The notes under the pieces are model-generated. The model ran no database searches. It was not told the origin of the DNA and saw nothing but the letters and a program-made list of their open reading frames with translations. A program made the translations under genes and the position numbers. Below are positions 55,711 to 63,478 of a stretch of 64,000 bases of DNA, piece after piece (the stretch's first letter is position 1; each line of letters begins with the position of its first letter). Source of the stretch: Mariniflexile fucanivorans (lineage in GTDB: Bacteria > Bacteroidota > Bacteroidia > Flavobacteriales > Flavobacteriaceae); NCBI RefSeq assembly GCF_004341235.1, contig NZ_SLUP01000001.1, forward strand, positions 372,001 through 436,000, given 5' to 3'.

Positions 55711-57711
55711 ATGAATAAACTTATTATATATGGAGGTTTTTTATTATTTAGCACTTTAATATTTGCTCAAGAAGAAACCAATATAATAAAAAAAGATACC
55801 ACAAAACTGGATGAAGTTCTTGTTATAAATCGTCGGAATTTGAGTAACTACCGGCAAGAGAAAACCTTATCGAGCATTGATGATTTTCTAGAAAAATCGA
55901 ACCAAATCACCATGATAAAACGTGGTAATTATGCTTGGGAAGCCTCTATGAATAACATGAACAGCGACAGGTTAGCCATTACCATCGATGGGATGCAAAT
56001 TTTTGGCGCCTGTACCGATAAAATGGACCCTATCACTTCGTATGTAGATGTGTCCAATTTAGAAAAGGTAAGCATTGGTTCGGGGCAATCGGGTTCAGAA
56101 AACGGACATTGTGTAGGTGGTGGTATTGATTTGCAACTGCCAACTTCTACCTATAACAACAATGGTTTAAAAACAAGTATCGATTTAGGTTACGAAACCA
56201 ATGGCAACTATAAAACATCAGGTTTGGATCTAGAATATTCCACCAATAGTTTCTATTTAAATACGGATGGTATTTATAGAAAATCTGATAATTACGATGC
56301 TGGCGGCAACCAAGAAGTGCTGTATTCCCAATTTGAGAAATATAATATTTCGTTACAAAGTGGCTTTAAATTGGATGCAAATCAATCTTTAGATGCCAAT
56401 ATTATTTACGATAGAGCGACCAATGTTGGTTATCCTGCACTCACCATGGATGTGTCGCTTGCCGAGGCTTTAATTACCTCGCTATCGCATAATTATATCA
56501 ATAATACCACTTTTATAAAGTCGTTAGAGTCTAAGCTTTATTTTAATACCATTACCCATATTATGGACGATTCAAAACGTCCAGATGTGCCTATTCGTAT
56601 GGATATGCCCGGTTGGAGTGATACCTATGGGTTTTACAGTAAAGCAACTATAAAGGAAAACAAACATAACGTTTTATTGAATTTTAATGGATTTTACAAC
56701 CGGTCCTTAGCAGAAATGACCATGTATCCAAACGATCCCAACCAACCTGCCATGTTTATGTACACATGGCCAGATGTAAGAACACTTTATACGGGTTTGT
56801 ATGCTAAAGATGCGATGAGTTTAAATGCTTTTGAAACCGTTTCTGCTTCATTAAGATTAGGCTATCATAAAAATAAGATTGCAAATGAAGTTGGCTTGGA
56901 AAGTTTGCAAATTTTCTACCCAGACATTAACCATTCCAAAAGTAGGTTGCTAACCAGTTTTTCATCTGATTATCAATGGAAAAAGAATCTATTTGATATC
57001 ACTTTTGGTTTAGGCTATGGTGAAAGAGCGCCTACGGTAAGTGAAGGTTATGGTTTTTTCTTATATAATAGTTTTGATAATTTCGATTATATCGGAAACC
57101 CTTCCTTAAACACCGAAAAATCTGTAGAAGCTAATTTCAAAGTGAACTACCATAAAAATGACTTTAAAATAGGTATTGAATCGTCCTATTTTTATATCAT
57201 GAATTACATTATTGGCAATATTGATGCATCATTAAGCCCAATGACCATTGGTTCAAATGGTGTAAAAGTTTATACAGCGCTCGATTATGCTACTATTTTT
57301 GATGTCTATTTAAATACATCGTATCAACTTTCCAAAGCTTTTTCAGTTAATGGCACGATTGGTTACAATTATGGAACAGGCAGCAATAATGAGGCTTTAC
57401 CCCTAATAAAACCATTTTTGTACGTCGCAGAATTCAATTATAATACCACCCATTTTAATGCTGCTATTCAATTGGAAGGCAATGGCAACCAAAGCAAATA
57501 CGGCAGTTTTTATGGCGAAGATGAAACACCTGAATATGCCATTTTAAATTTAAATTTCGGTAATATATTTTATGTAAAAAACCATAAAACAGTCTTAAAA
57601 TATGGTATTGAAAACATGTTAGACAACAACTACTCCACCTACGCCGATTGGAATAATATTTCGCGACAAGGACGTAATTTTTATATAAACTTGTCATTTA
57701 TTATGCCTTAA
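55711..57711 (+). CDS. OprC/NosA-like copper TonB-dependent receptor
   Basis: This is a 666 aa outer-membrane receptor: signal peptide ending IFAQ, short N-terminus, plug domain (DEVLVINRRNLSNYRQEKTL to about 150, with DRLAITIDGMQIFGACTDKMDP) and barrel to the terminal F. The plug has Cys101-x3-Met105 and the barrel has His283-x-Met285 (ITHIMDD). These are the same CxxxM and HxM elements that form the Cu site in Pseudomonas OprC, so copper is the likely substrate. Position after nosY and a copper-type lipoprotein supports copper supply for NosZ. There is no carboxypeptidase-like N-domain. Confidence 0.85.
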   Translation: MNKLIIYGGFLLFSTLIFAQEETNIIKKDTTKLDEVLVINRRNLSNYRQEKTLSSIDDFLEKSNQITMIKRGNYAWEASMNNMNSDRLAITIDGMQIFGACTDKMDPITSYVDVSNLEKVSIGSGQSGSENGHCVGGGIDLQLPTSTYNNNGLKTSIDLGYETNGNYKTSGLDLEYSTNSFYLNTDGIYRKSDNYDAGGNQEVLYSQFEKYNISLQSGFKLDANQSLDANIIYDRATNVGYPALTMDVSLAEALITSLSHNYINNTTFIKSLESKLYFNTITHIMDDSKRPDVPIRMDMPGWSDTYGFYSKATIKENKHNVLLNFNGFYNRSLAEMTMYPNDPNQPAMFMYTWPDVRTLYTGLYAKDAMSLNAFETVSASLRLGYHKNKIANEVGLESLQIFYPDINHSKSRLLTSFSSDYQWKKNLFDITFGLGYGERAPTVSEGYGFFLYNSFDNFDYIGNPSLNTEKSVEANFKVNYHKNDFKIGIESSYFYIMNYIIGNIDASLSPMTIGSNGVKVYTALDYATIFDVYLNTSYQLSKAFSVNGTIGYNYGTGSNNEALPLIKPFLYVAEFNYNTTHFNAAIQLEGNGNQSKYGSFYGEDETPEYAILNLNFGNIFYVKNHKTVLKYGIENMLDNNYSTYADWNNISRQGRNFYINLSFIMP

Positions 57712-57781
57712 TACCTTTTTTCCTCAAGTTCAACACCCATCATCAAACATATTTTAAAAATGTTAGTGAGTTTTTTAATTT

Positions 57782-57825
57782 ATGATAAATGTCATATTCC
57801 TAATTAAACACAACTCATACTTTTG
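57782..57825 (+). promoter_or_regulatory. FNR/CRP-like box and promoter of the hemerythrin-PAS gene
   Basis: ATGAT-AAAT-GTCAT (57782-57795) is centred 29.5 bp upstream of the first base of TACTTTTG (57818-57825), the same geometry as at 46924-46967. This puts the box at about -42. Confidence 0.6.
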
Positions 57826-57839
57826 TGTTTTCGTATAAA

Positions 57840-57853
57840 AGACAAATTTATCC
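57840..57853. promoter_or_regulatory. GGAYA-N4-TATCC-type operator before the hemerythrin-PAS gene
   Basis: AGACA-AATT-TATCC, one mismatch in the left half-site. It lies about +9 to +22 from the predicted start, a position suited to repression by the Rrf2 regulator encoded at 61528-61962. Confidence 0.5.
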
Positions 57854-57888
57854 TAATTAAAATTTAACAAGAAACACCATTTTAAAAA

Positions 57889-58869
57889 ATGAACTCATAC
57901 GCTCCAATTGTCGAAACATTACCAGAAGGGCATCCCGTAAAAGTATATTATGAGGAAAGTGCTTTAATACAGGATTTATTATTAGAATTAAATGAAGCCA
58001 ATCCTGCTGAAGATTTTCAAAAATATTTCAACATTTTCAACCAATTAACAACCATTGAAAAACGGTTTGTGCGTAAAGAAAACCAATTATTTCCTTACTT
58101 AGAAAAACACGGTTGGGAAGGCCCAAGTCAAGGTATGTGGTCGTTTCACGATAATTTACGGGAACAAATAAAAATATTAAACACTTACAATAGCGAAAAA
58201 AACATTGCCAAAATACAAGACAATATTCCGTATTTAACGCAAGGCATTGAACGGTTATTGATGATTGAAGACAGCAGATTATTCCCCAATTCTATGGAAT
58301 TAATAACCGAGGAAGAATGGAAAGAATTTTACATAGGCGATGAGGAAATTGGTTGGATGTTACTGGAAAAACCCAAACCCTATCCAGCCATTACTAAGGA
58401 AGAAGCATACATTCACCCAAGTGAAGATACGGCCGAAAGGGAACTGACATTTTCATTGGAAAACACGTTTCATTACGATGAAGGTTACATGACGCCAGAA
58501 CAAGTTAACTTACTTTTACGGTTTCTCCCTATTGATATTACTTATGTGGATGAAAATGATAAAGTGATTTTTTACAACCGTGGCGACGACCGTGTTTTTT
58601 CACGAAGTAAAGGTATTATTGGTCGTGAAGTTCGGTTTTGCCATCCTCCAAAAAGTGTTGATATGGTTTTGCGAATTGTTGACGAATTTAGAGCTGGCAC
58701 CAAAGATGTGGCTGAGTTCTGGTTCAACTTTAAAGGGCAGATTATCCATATTAGGTATTTTGCCATTAGAGATAACAACAAAAAATACAAAGGTGTTATT
58801 GAAATGTCTCAAGATATAACCGACATCCAAAAACTTGAAGGCGAAAAAAGGTTGTTAGATTGGGATTAA
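57889..58869 (+). CDS. Hemerythrin-like + PAS domain protein (DUF438-type)
   Basis: This is a 326 aa cytoplasmic protein. Residues about 20-150 form a helical hemerythrin-like domain with acidic/His metal-ligand-like positions (FVRKENQLFPYLEKHGW, WSFHDNLREQI, LLMIEDSRLFPNSMELI). Residues about 200-320 form a PAS domain (LPIDITYVDENDKVIFYNRGDDRVFSRSKGIIGREVRFCHPPKSVD, IIHIRYFAIRD) of the DUF438 kind, which often senses small ligands. No output domain is visible. It stands under an FNR-like promoter with an Rrf2-type operator, so a role in NO or redox response is likely. Confidence 0.85.
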   Translation: MNSYAPIVETLPEGHPVKVYYEESALIQDLLLELNEANPAEDFQKYFNIFNQLTTIEKRFVRKENQLFPYLEKHGWEGPSQGMWSFHDNLREQIKILNTYNSEKNIAKIQDNIPYLTQGIERLLMIEDSRLFPNSMELITEEEWKEFYIGDEEIGWMLLEKPKPYPAITKEEAYIHPSEDTAERELTFSLENTFHYDEGYMTPEQVNLLLRFLPIDITYVDENDKVIFYNRGDDRVFSRSKGIIGREVRFCHPPKSVDMVLRIVDEFRAGTKDVAEFWFNFKGQIIHIRYFAIRDNNKKYKGVIEMSQDITDIQKLEGEKRLLDWD

Positions 58870-58890
58870 ACTGAATAGTAACAAGCTATA

Positions 58891-59349
58891 TTATTTCCAA
58901 AATTCATCATCAAGCTTATCTACAAAGTCAGCTTCATGGTGAATTTTTTCTATTAGCTCCAATTGGGATTCAGTCGCTATTTTTTGAATTTCAGGAAACA
59001 AAATACGTTCTTCAAACCGAATATGAGCATCCAAAGCTTCTTCAATTTTGCTTAATGCATTTTTTATGTCTTCATCTGAAAACAGTTTTTTTAAGTATTC
59101 ATGTTCTGATAAAGCACGTTTAATCAATTCATTATCGCCATCCAAAATAGTGAAAACATGTTGTTCCTCCATTTCAAAATGAGGTATTAAATGGGTTTTA
59201 AAAAACCAATCGGCATACACTTTTACACGCTCTGGAGCAATATTTTTGCTAAAACCGGCTCTAATTTTCCATGATAATAATAATCCGTGGTGGTGTTCTC
59301 TACTTAAGGGTTGCAACGCTTTATGGCGTTTTATTGGTTTTTGTGTCAT
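58891..59349 (-). CDS. Hemerythrin HHE-domain protein
   Basis: This is a 152 aa protein with the di-iron hemerythrin pattern: PLSREHHHGLL, FFKTHLIPHFEMEEQHVF, LSEHEYLKKLF, LDAHIRFEERILFPEI. It may store or detoxify O2/NO. Its first 29 bp overlap the end of the upstream membrane gene, so the two are translationally coupled. It is convergent with the PAS gene. Confidence 0.9.
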   Translation of the reverse strand: MTQKPIKRHKALQPLSREHHHGLLLSWKIRAGFSKNIAPERVKVYADWFFKTHLIPHFEMEEQHVFTILDGDNELIKRALSEHEYLKKLFSDEDIKNALSKIEEALDAHIRFEERILFPEIQKIATESQLELIEKIHHEADFVDKLDDEFWK

Positions 59350-60532
59350 AATTTTTAGTTTTTAAAATATTGATAATAAAGATGCCTATGCCAAGTGGCA
59401 ATAAGATACTGAATACGAATAATATAAGATAATAATTAGGCAATAATCCTTCACCAAAATAAAATAGAACCCCTTGAATAGCTAGAATAACTTCGGTTAA
59501 TATAAACCCTAAAATAAAGGATGCGATTCCGAAAGTGAGTAATTTGGTCTGTTTTATTGAATAATTTTGTAACAAGAATGCAAATAAAAACCCAGAAATA
59601 ACACCTAACATAGTTAAATGTATAAAACCTATTACAAAATTTCTATGCTGGTAAGCTGTATTTGCAAGTTCTGGAAACAGTGAAACCGATTGCAAAACAA
59701 TTTTTAAAACAAAACATATCAAAGCAAATACATACATGAATTTAGTACTATTTTGCTGGTTTTTTACCCATACTCCAAATACAGGTTTTACCATGTTATA
59801 GAAGTAAAATAGCGCCGCCAATTGTAATAAAACACCAAATCCATTAATCCATATCAACAAAACATGAGGTGCATACCAATTAACAGGTAATGCAAAAGTG
59901 AGTACTGTTGAAACGATTAAAAGCTTGAAGAATAATCGGAAATTTTTAGAATCCTCTAATTTTAATAGATGAAATAATACCGCTATAACGGCTATTAAAA
60001 ACCAGCCATTAAACTGAAAATGCAAAAAGAACTGAATGGCTATTTGATAAAAAGCCGATGCTTGACCAGCCATAGAAACCGCAGGCCCTAAACACCAAAC
60101 ACCGATGGTAGAAACCAACATAAAAACCAGTGATGTTTTAAGTAAATAGCTAGTAACAACCGATTCGGTTTTATGATACTTAAAAATAAGGTAGGCAAAA
60201 TAATAGCTACAAAAAATATGTAAGGTTGAAAAAGTGATGGAAACTACCGCATACCCTTGAAACGGGAAACTAAACAACATACCAAAAACCGCCACTTGCG
60301 TTACCCAAAACAACCTGTTATAAATGGGTCTTTTCTCGGGAACAAAATAATGAACAAAAAGTGTAAACAACATTAAATACACCCAACCCAACATGGCAAT
60401 ATGCGAATGTGCATGTGTTAAAAACCGATAATTCAACCCAACGGATTGCACAAAATAATATCGCAATACCAACCCTAAAACGGCTGCAATAAAAAAGTTG
60501 AGCAAGCAAATTAAAACATATTTTTTAGGCAT
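59321..60532 (-). CDS. Heme-copper-oxidase-subunit-I-like membrane protein in NO-stress cluster
   Basis: This is a 403 aa protein with about 12 membrane helices and His-containing helices placed as in heme-copper oxidase subunit I relatives: LTHAHSHIAMLGWVYLMLF, FFLHFQFNGWFLIAV, YAPHVLLIW and AYQHRNFVIGFIHLTMLGVISG. It is smaller than true oxidases. It could be an NO-binding or NnrS-like heme protein. The tight overlap with a hemerythrin gene, plus ric and the Rrf2 regulator upstream, place it in a nitrosative-stress group. The exact family is uncertain. Confidence 0.7.
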   Translation of the reverse strand: MPKKYVLICLLNFFIAAVLGLVLRYYFVQSVGLNYRFLTHAHSHIAMLGWVYLMLFTLFVHYFVPEKRPIYNRLFWVTQVAVFGMLFSFPFQGYAVVSITFSTLHIFCSYYFAYLIFKYHKTESVVTSYLLKTSLVFMLVSTIGVWCLGPAVSMAGQASAFYQIAIQFFLHFQFNGWFLIAVIAVLFHLLKLEDSKNFRLFFKLLIVSTVLTFALPVNWYAPHVLLIWINGFGVLLQLAALFYFYNMVKPVFGVWVKNQQNSTKFMYVFALICFVLKIVLQSVSLFPELANTAYQHRNFVIGFIHLTMLGVISGFLFAFLLQNYSIKQTKLLTFGIASFILGFILTEVILAIQGVLFYFGEGLLPNYYLILFVFSILLPLGIGIFIINILKTKNYDTKTNKTP

Positions 60533-60659
60533 TTATGCAAGGTTTTATATTGAATTCTGTGATTAATAAGTCACTTAAATGTATTTAAGGTTTTAATGTA
60601 TGATGTTAATTTGAATTTAGGATGGCACACATTAATGTACTAAACAAAATATAAATTTT

Positions 60660-60704
60660 AAAAATAAAAATTCCAGAAGATATTTAAGCAATCTCCTGGA
60701 ATTT
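60660..60704 (-). terminator. Terminator after ric
   Basis: AAATTCCAG (60668-60676) pairs with CTGGAATTT (60696-60704), with an inner AGA/TCT, and a TTTTTATTTTT tail on the minus strand. Confidence 0.75.
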
Positions 60705-60748
60705 ATTCGCTATTAATTAGGGATTAAAAAATTTAGTTTAGTTTGCTA

Positions 60749-61480
60749 TTAACCAAATTGCTGTTCTAATTTAATAGCCTCAGGGAATAAAATATTATTT
60801 TCTAAATGAATGTGTAAATGTAAATCCTGTTCAAACTCTTGCAACATCGCAAAGGTTACTTGGTATGTGTTACACCCATCGGCAGGAGGTGTGTAGTTGT
60901 TTGTTAATTCTGCTATTTGTCTAAAACGTTCGCCTTCATTATCGTGTTCTTGCATCATCATGGCGATTGGGTTTTCAACTTTACCAAAATGAGGCGTTTC
61001 GATAGTGCCATGAGAAAGTTTAGCAGCAACCAATTTTTTTACGAAAGGGAAAAGAACCAATTCCTCTTTTTTCATATGTGCAGAAAGTTCGCCGGCAGAC
61101 GCTGTAAACAACTCATTTATTTTGAATAATTCTGGATGTCTTTCACCGTGAACAGCGCATAATTTGTTTAAGAACTGTAATAATACTGGTATTTTTTCTG
61201 CTACGTAGCGGTGGTGGGTTTTCTCAATATATTCTGCCAATAAATCCAATGGCCAAGATTTATAATCGATGGATTGATTTGTTTTAGAGTTTAAAACAGC
61301 CTGCAATTCATCTAATATCTTGTTGCTATCTATCCCTTTTTTTTCACAGGCTTCTTCAACAGATCTGTTTCCGTTGCAACAGAAATCTATTTTATATTTT
61401 GCGAATACCGCTGCGGTTCTAAAATCGTCGGCAACATACTGCCCTATTTGTTTTTCTGATTGTTTTTGTGTTGTTTCCAT
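60749..61480 (-). CDS. ric: Iron-sulfur cluster repair di-iron protein (RIC/YtfE/ScdA)
   Basis: This 243 aa protein repairs Fe-S clusters after NO or oxidative damage. The N-terminal ScdA_N domain contains YKIDFCCNGNRSVEEAC with the CC pair. A hemerythrin domain follows with di-iron ligands at YIEKTHHRYV, CAVHGERHPEL, HMKKEELVLFPF, MMQEHDNEGERFRQI and HIHLENNILFPEA. A GGATA-TTTT-TATCC operator lies 15 bp upstream of the ATG. Confidence 0.95.
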   Translation of the reverse strand: METTQKQSEKQIGQYVADDFRTAAVFAKYKIDFCCNGNRSVEEACEKKGIDSNKILDELQAVLNSKTNQSIDYKSWPLDLLAEYIEKTHHRYVAEKIPVLLQFLNKLCAVHGERHPELFKINELFTASAGELSAHMKKEELVLFPFVKKLVAAKLSHGTIETPHFGKVENPIAMMMQEHDNEGERFRQIAELTNNYTPPADGCNTYQVTFAMLQEFEQDLHLHIHLENNILFPEAIKLEQQFG

Positions 61481-61494
61481 AGTTTTTTTATTTC

Positions 61495-61508
61495 GGATAT
61501 TTTTATCC
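61495..61508. promoter_or_regulatory. Perfect GGATA-N4-TATCC operator before ric
   Basis: GGATATTTTTATCC has two perfectly complementary 5-bp half-sites. It sits between the Rrf2 gene stop and the ric ATG and would block ric transcription when bound. Confidence 0.65.
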
Positions 61509-61527
61509 TATTTATATTCAAATTTTT

Positions 61528-61962
61528 TTAAGTCTTCAAAAATGAAGCACCAGATTTTATGTTAAGTGCTAATTCTTCCAAACTCGTATTTTCTAACATT
61601 AATTTAAGTTCATCTCGAACTACTTTAAACTTATCGTGCACAGGACAAGGATGGTTTTCATCACATTTTTCCAAACCCAAACCGCAACCATTATAAATAT
61701 TATCGCCATCTATAGCTTTTACAATTTGAGAGAGTTTAATATTTTTTATTTCATATTTACTAACCTCAAACCCGCCATAAGCGCCTTTAATAGAATTAAT
61801 AACTTTATGTCTTACCAAGGCTTGCAAAATTTTAGCCGTAAAAGCTTGTGGTGAGTTAATTTCTTCAGCTATTTCTTTAGGGCTTACACGCTTTCCTTCA
61901 TACGAATTTATCGCTATGAAAATACACGCCTTAATACCATACTCGCAAGCTTTTGAAAACAT
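61528..61962 (-). CDS. Rrf2-family (NsrR-like) transcriptional regulator
   Basis: This is a 144 aa winged-helix regulator. The N-terminus (FSKACEYGIKACIFIAINSYEGKRVSPKEIAEEINSPQAFTAKILQALVRHKVINSIKGAYGGFEVSK) is the Rrf2 DNA-binding domain. Three Cys in NGCGLGLEKCDENHPCPVH (spacing x6, x5) are the probable Fe-S ligands that would sense NO. Its own promoter region carries the operator motif, so it is autoregulated, and it is next to ric, hemerythrin and denitrification genes. NsrR-like function is inferred. Confidence 0.93.
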   Translation of the reverse strand: MFSKACEYGIKACIFIAINSYEGKRVSPKEIAEEINSPQAFTAKILQALVRHKVINSIKGAYGGFEVSKYEIKNIKLSQIVKAIDGDNIYNGCGLGLEKCDENHPCPVHDKFKVVRDELKLMLENTSLEELALNIKSGASFLKT

Positions 61963-61982
61963 ATTAATTAGTTAATTTGAGG

Positions 61983-62021
61983 CAAAGATACAATAAATTT
62001 TTAATTCGGACAAATTTATCC
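61983..62021 (-). promoter_or_regulatory. Promoter and operator of the Rrf2 regulator
   Basis: The minus strand has TATCTTTG (61983-61990), an exact TAnnTTTG. Just upstream, at 62008-62021, is GGACA-AATT-TATCC, overlapping the -33 zone and therefore suited to autorepression. Confidence 0.65.
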
Positions 62022-62029
62022 TAATTAAT

Positions 62030-62380
62030 TTATTTGTATTTATTTCTGAACCATACCTTTTGCCATTCACGTTTTAAAATTAAGAACGACACATCTTCAG
62101 ATAGTTTAAGTAAATCATCACCATTTAAGGCTTTAATTTCCTGTTCAGAAACATCGACAATATATAAAAGATTTAAATAATCGGTGAATTTTTCTTGAAT
62201 AAGTTTATAAACTGTTTCGTGAAGCAGTAATTTTAAGCTTGTTGGCAACACATCTTCATGAAAATCTAAATTGATATTTGCCAACAAAAAATCTTTATTC
62301 AGTTGAAGCACTAATTGTTGGTACAAACTTAATTGGTTGGCATTTTCAATTAAATCTTCAAATGTTTTTGGTAATTGCAT
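62030..62380 (-). CDS. Hypothetical protein after polyprenyl synthetase
   Basis: This is a 116 aa mostly helical cytoplasmic protein: LPKTFEDLIENANQLSLYQQLVLQLNKDFLLANINLDFHEDVLPTSLKLLLHETVYKLI and so on. It has no recognised domain. Its start overlaps the stop of the isoprenoid synthase gene (TAATG), a coupling that repeats in Flavobacteriia and suggests a linked function. Function is unknown. Confidence 0.75.
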   Translation of the reverse strand: MQLPKTFEDLIENANQLSLYQQLVLQLNKDFLLANINLDFHEDVLPTSLKLLLHETVYKLIQEKFTDYLNLLYIVDVSEQEIKALNGDDLLKLSEDVSFLILKREWQKVWFRNKYK

Positions 62381-63354
62381 TATACACTTCTGTTCATTAA
62401 ATTTTCACCAAAAGCTTTTAAAAGCATTTTCTTGTTTTCAGAAATTGACATGAAATCCAAAACATGAAATGCTTTATTTGTGTACGCTTCTATGGCCGTT
62501 TTTGTGGCATTTGCAGATCCGCTTTCGTTAAAAATAGTTTTAACCGTTTCTATTTTTTGCTCATTATCTTCCAGCGTTTTACTGAATAGTTCAGAAAGTT
62601 TAGCTTTATTGTCTTCGTTTGAAAACTCCAATGCTTTGATGTATAAATACGTTTTTTTGTTTTCAATAATATCGCCACCAACTTGTTTTCCAAAAGTTTC
62701 AGGGTTTCCAAAGGCATCTAGATAATCGTCCTGTAACTGAAATGCAATACCTAGATTTCTTCCAAATTCATAAATATTATTTTGGTCTTCTTCTGAGGCA
62801 TTGGCAACTATAGCACCCATTTTCATGGCGGCACCTACCAAAACGGCTGTTTTATATTCAATCATTTTCAAATATTCTGAAACTGAAACGTCATTTCGTG
62901 TTTCAAAATCGACATCATATTGCTGGCCTTCGCAAACTTCCAATGCCGTTTTACTAAACAGTTTAGCAAGTGCTTGAAAGGTGTTGGGTTCGTAATTTTC
63001 AAAGAGTTGATAAGCCATAATCAACATGGCATCACCAGATAAAATACCGGTGTTTATACTCCATTTTTCGTGTACGGTTTCTTTACCTCTACGCAAGGGC
63101 GCATCGTCCATAATATCATCATGCACTAACGAGAAATTATGAAATACTTCAATACTTAAAGCCGCATCTAATGCCTTTTGATAATTGGTGTTAAAAATTT
63201 CTGCCGCCATTAATGTTAAAACGGGACGTAAACGTTTACCGCCTAATTGTAATATATAATTAATTGGATTATATAAAGAAACAGGCTCTCGGTGTGTTGT
63301 AAACCCTTTTAAATACGAAGTGAACTCGTCTTGGTAAAATTGTACTTGTTGCAT
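62380..63354 (-). CDS. Polyprenyl synthetase (trans-isoprenyl diphosphate synthase)
   Basis: This 324 aa enzyme condenses isopentenyl diphosphate with allylic diphosphates. The first aspartate-rich motif is LVHDDIMDD (in NFSLVHDDIMDDAPLRRGKETVH) and the second is LQDDYLDAFGN, with the GGKRLRPVL start characteristic of the family. Chain length (geranylgeranyl, farnesyl or longer) cannot be assigned from sequence by eye. It is divergent from a TetR-type regulator. Confidence 0.93.
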   Translation of the reverse strand: MQQVQFYQDEFTSYLKGFTTHREPVSLYNPINYILQLGGKRLRPVLTLMAAEIFNTNYQKALDAALSIEVFHNFSLVHDDIMDDAPLRRGKETVHEKWSINTGILSGDAMLIMAYQLFENYEPNTFQALAKLFSKTALEVCEGQQYDVDFETRNDVSVSEYLKMIEYKTAVLVGAAMKMGAIVANASEEDQNNIYEFGRNLGIAFQLQDDYLDAFGNPETFGKQVGGDIIENKKTYLYIKALEFSNEDNKAKLSELFSKTLEDNEQKIETVKTIFNESGSANATKTAIEAYTNKAFHVLDFMSISENKKMLLKAFGENLMNRSV

Positions 63355-63429
63355 GTAACAAAAATAATGTAATTACGTCAACTAATGCAACTACTTTATT
63401 TTACAATATTAATAAATCGTTAAAACTTT

Positions 63430-63470
63430 GGAAACTTTTTTTGTTTTTAAAGTTTCCTGTTGTACATTTG
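63430..63470 (+). promoter_or_regulatory. TetR-regulator promoter with overlapping palindromic operator
   Basis: GGAAACTTT (63430-63438) and AAAGTTTCC (63449-63457) are perfect inverted repeats with a 10-bp spacer. They flank a -33 TTG (63441-63443) that stands 19 bp from TACATTTG (63463-63470), an exact -7 element. The layout fits autorepression by the TetR protein starting at 63479. Confidence 0.6.
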
Positions 63471-63478
63471 CCGCAATT

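Noticed and set aside
60559-60574. GTGATTAATAAGTCAC as a CRP-type site before the oxidase-like gene
   Set aside because: Half-sites are separated by 8 bp instead of 6 (CRP) or the geometry of ATGAT-N4-GTCAT, and no matched -7 element stands at the same distance.
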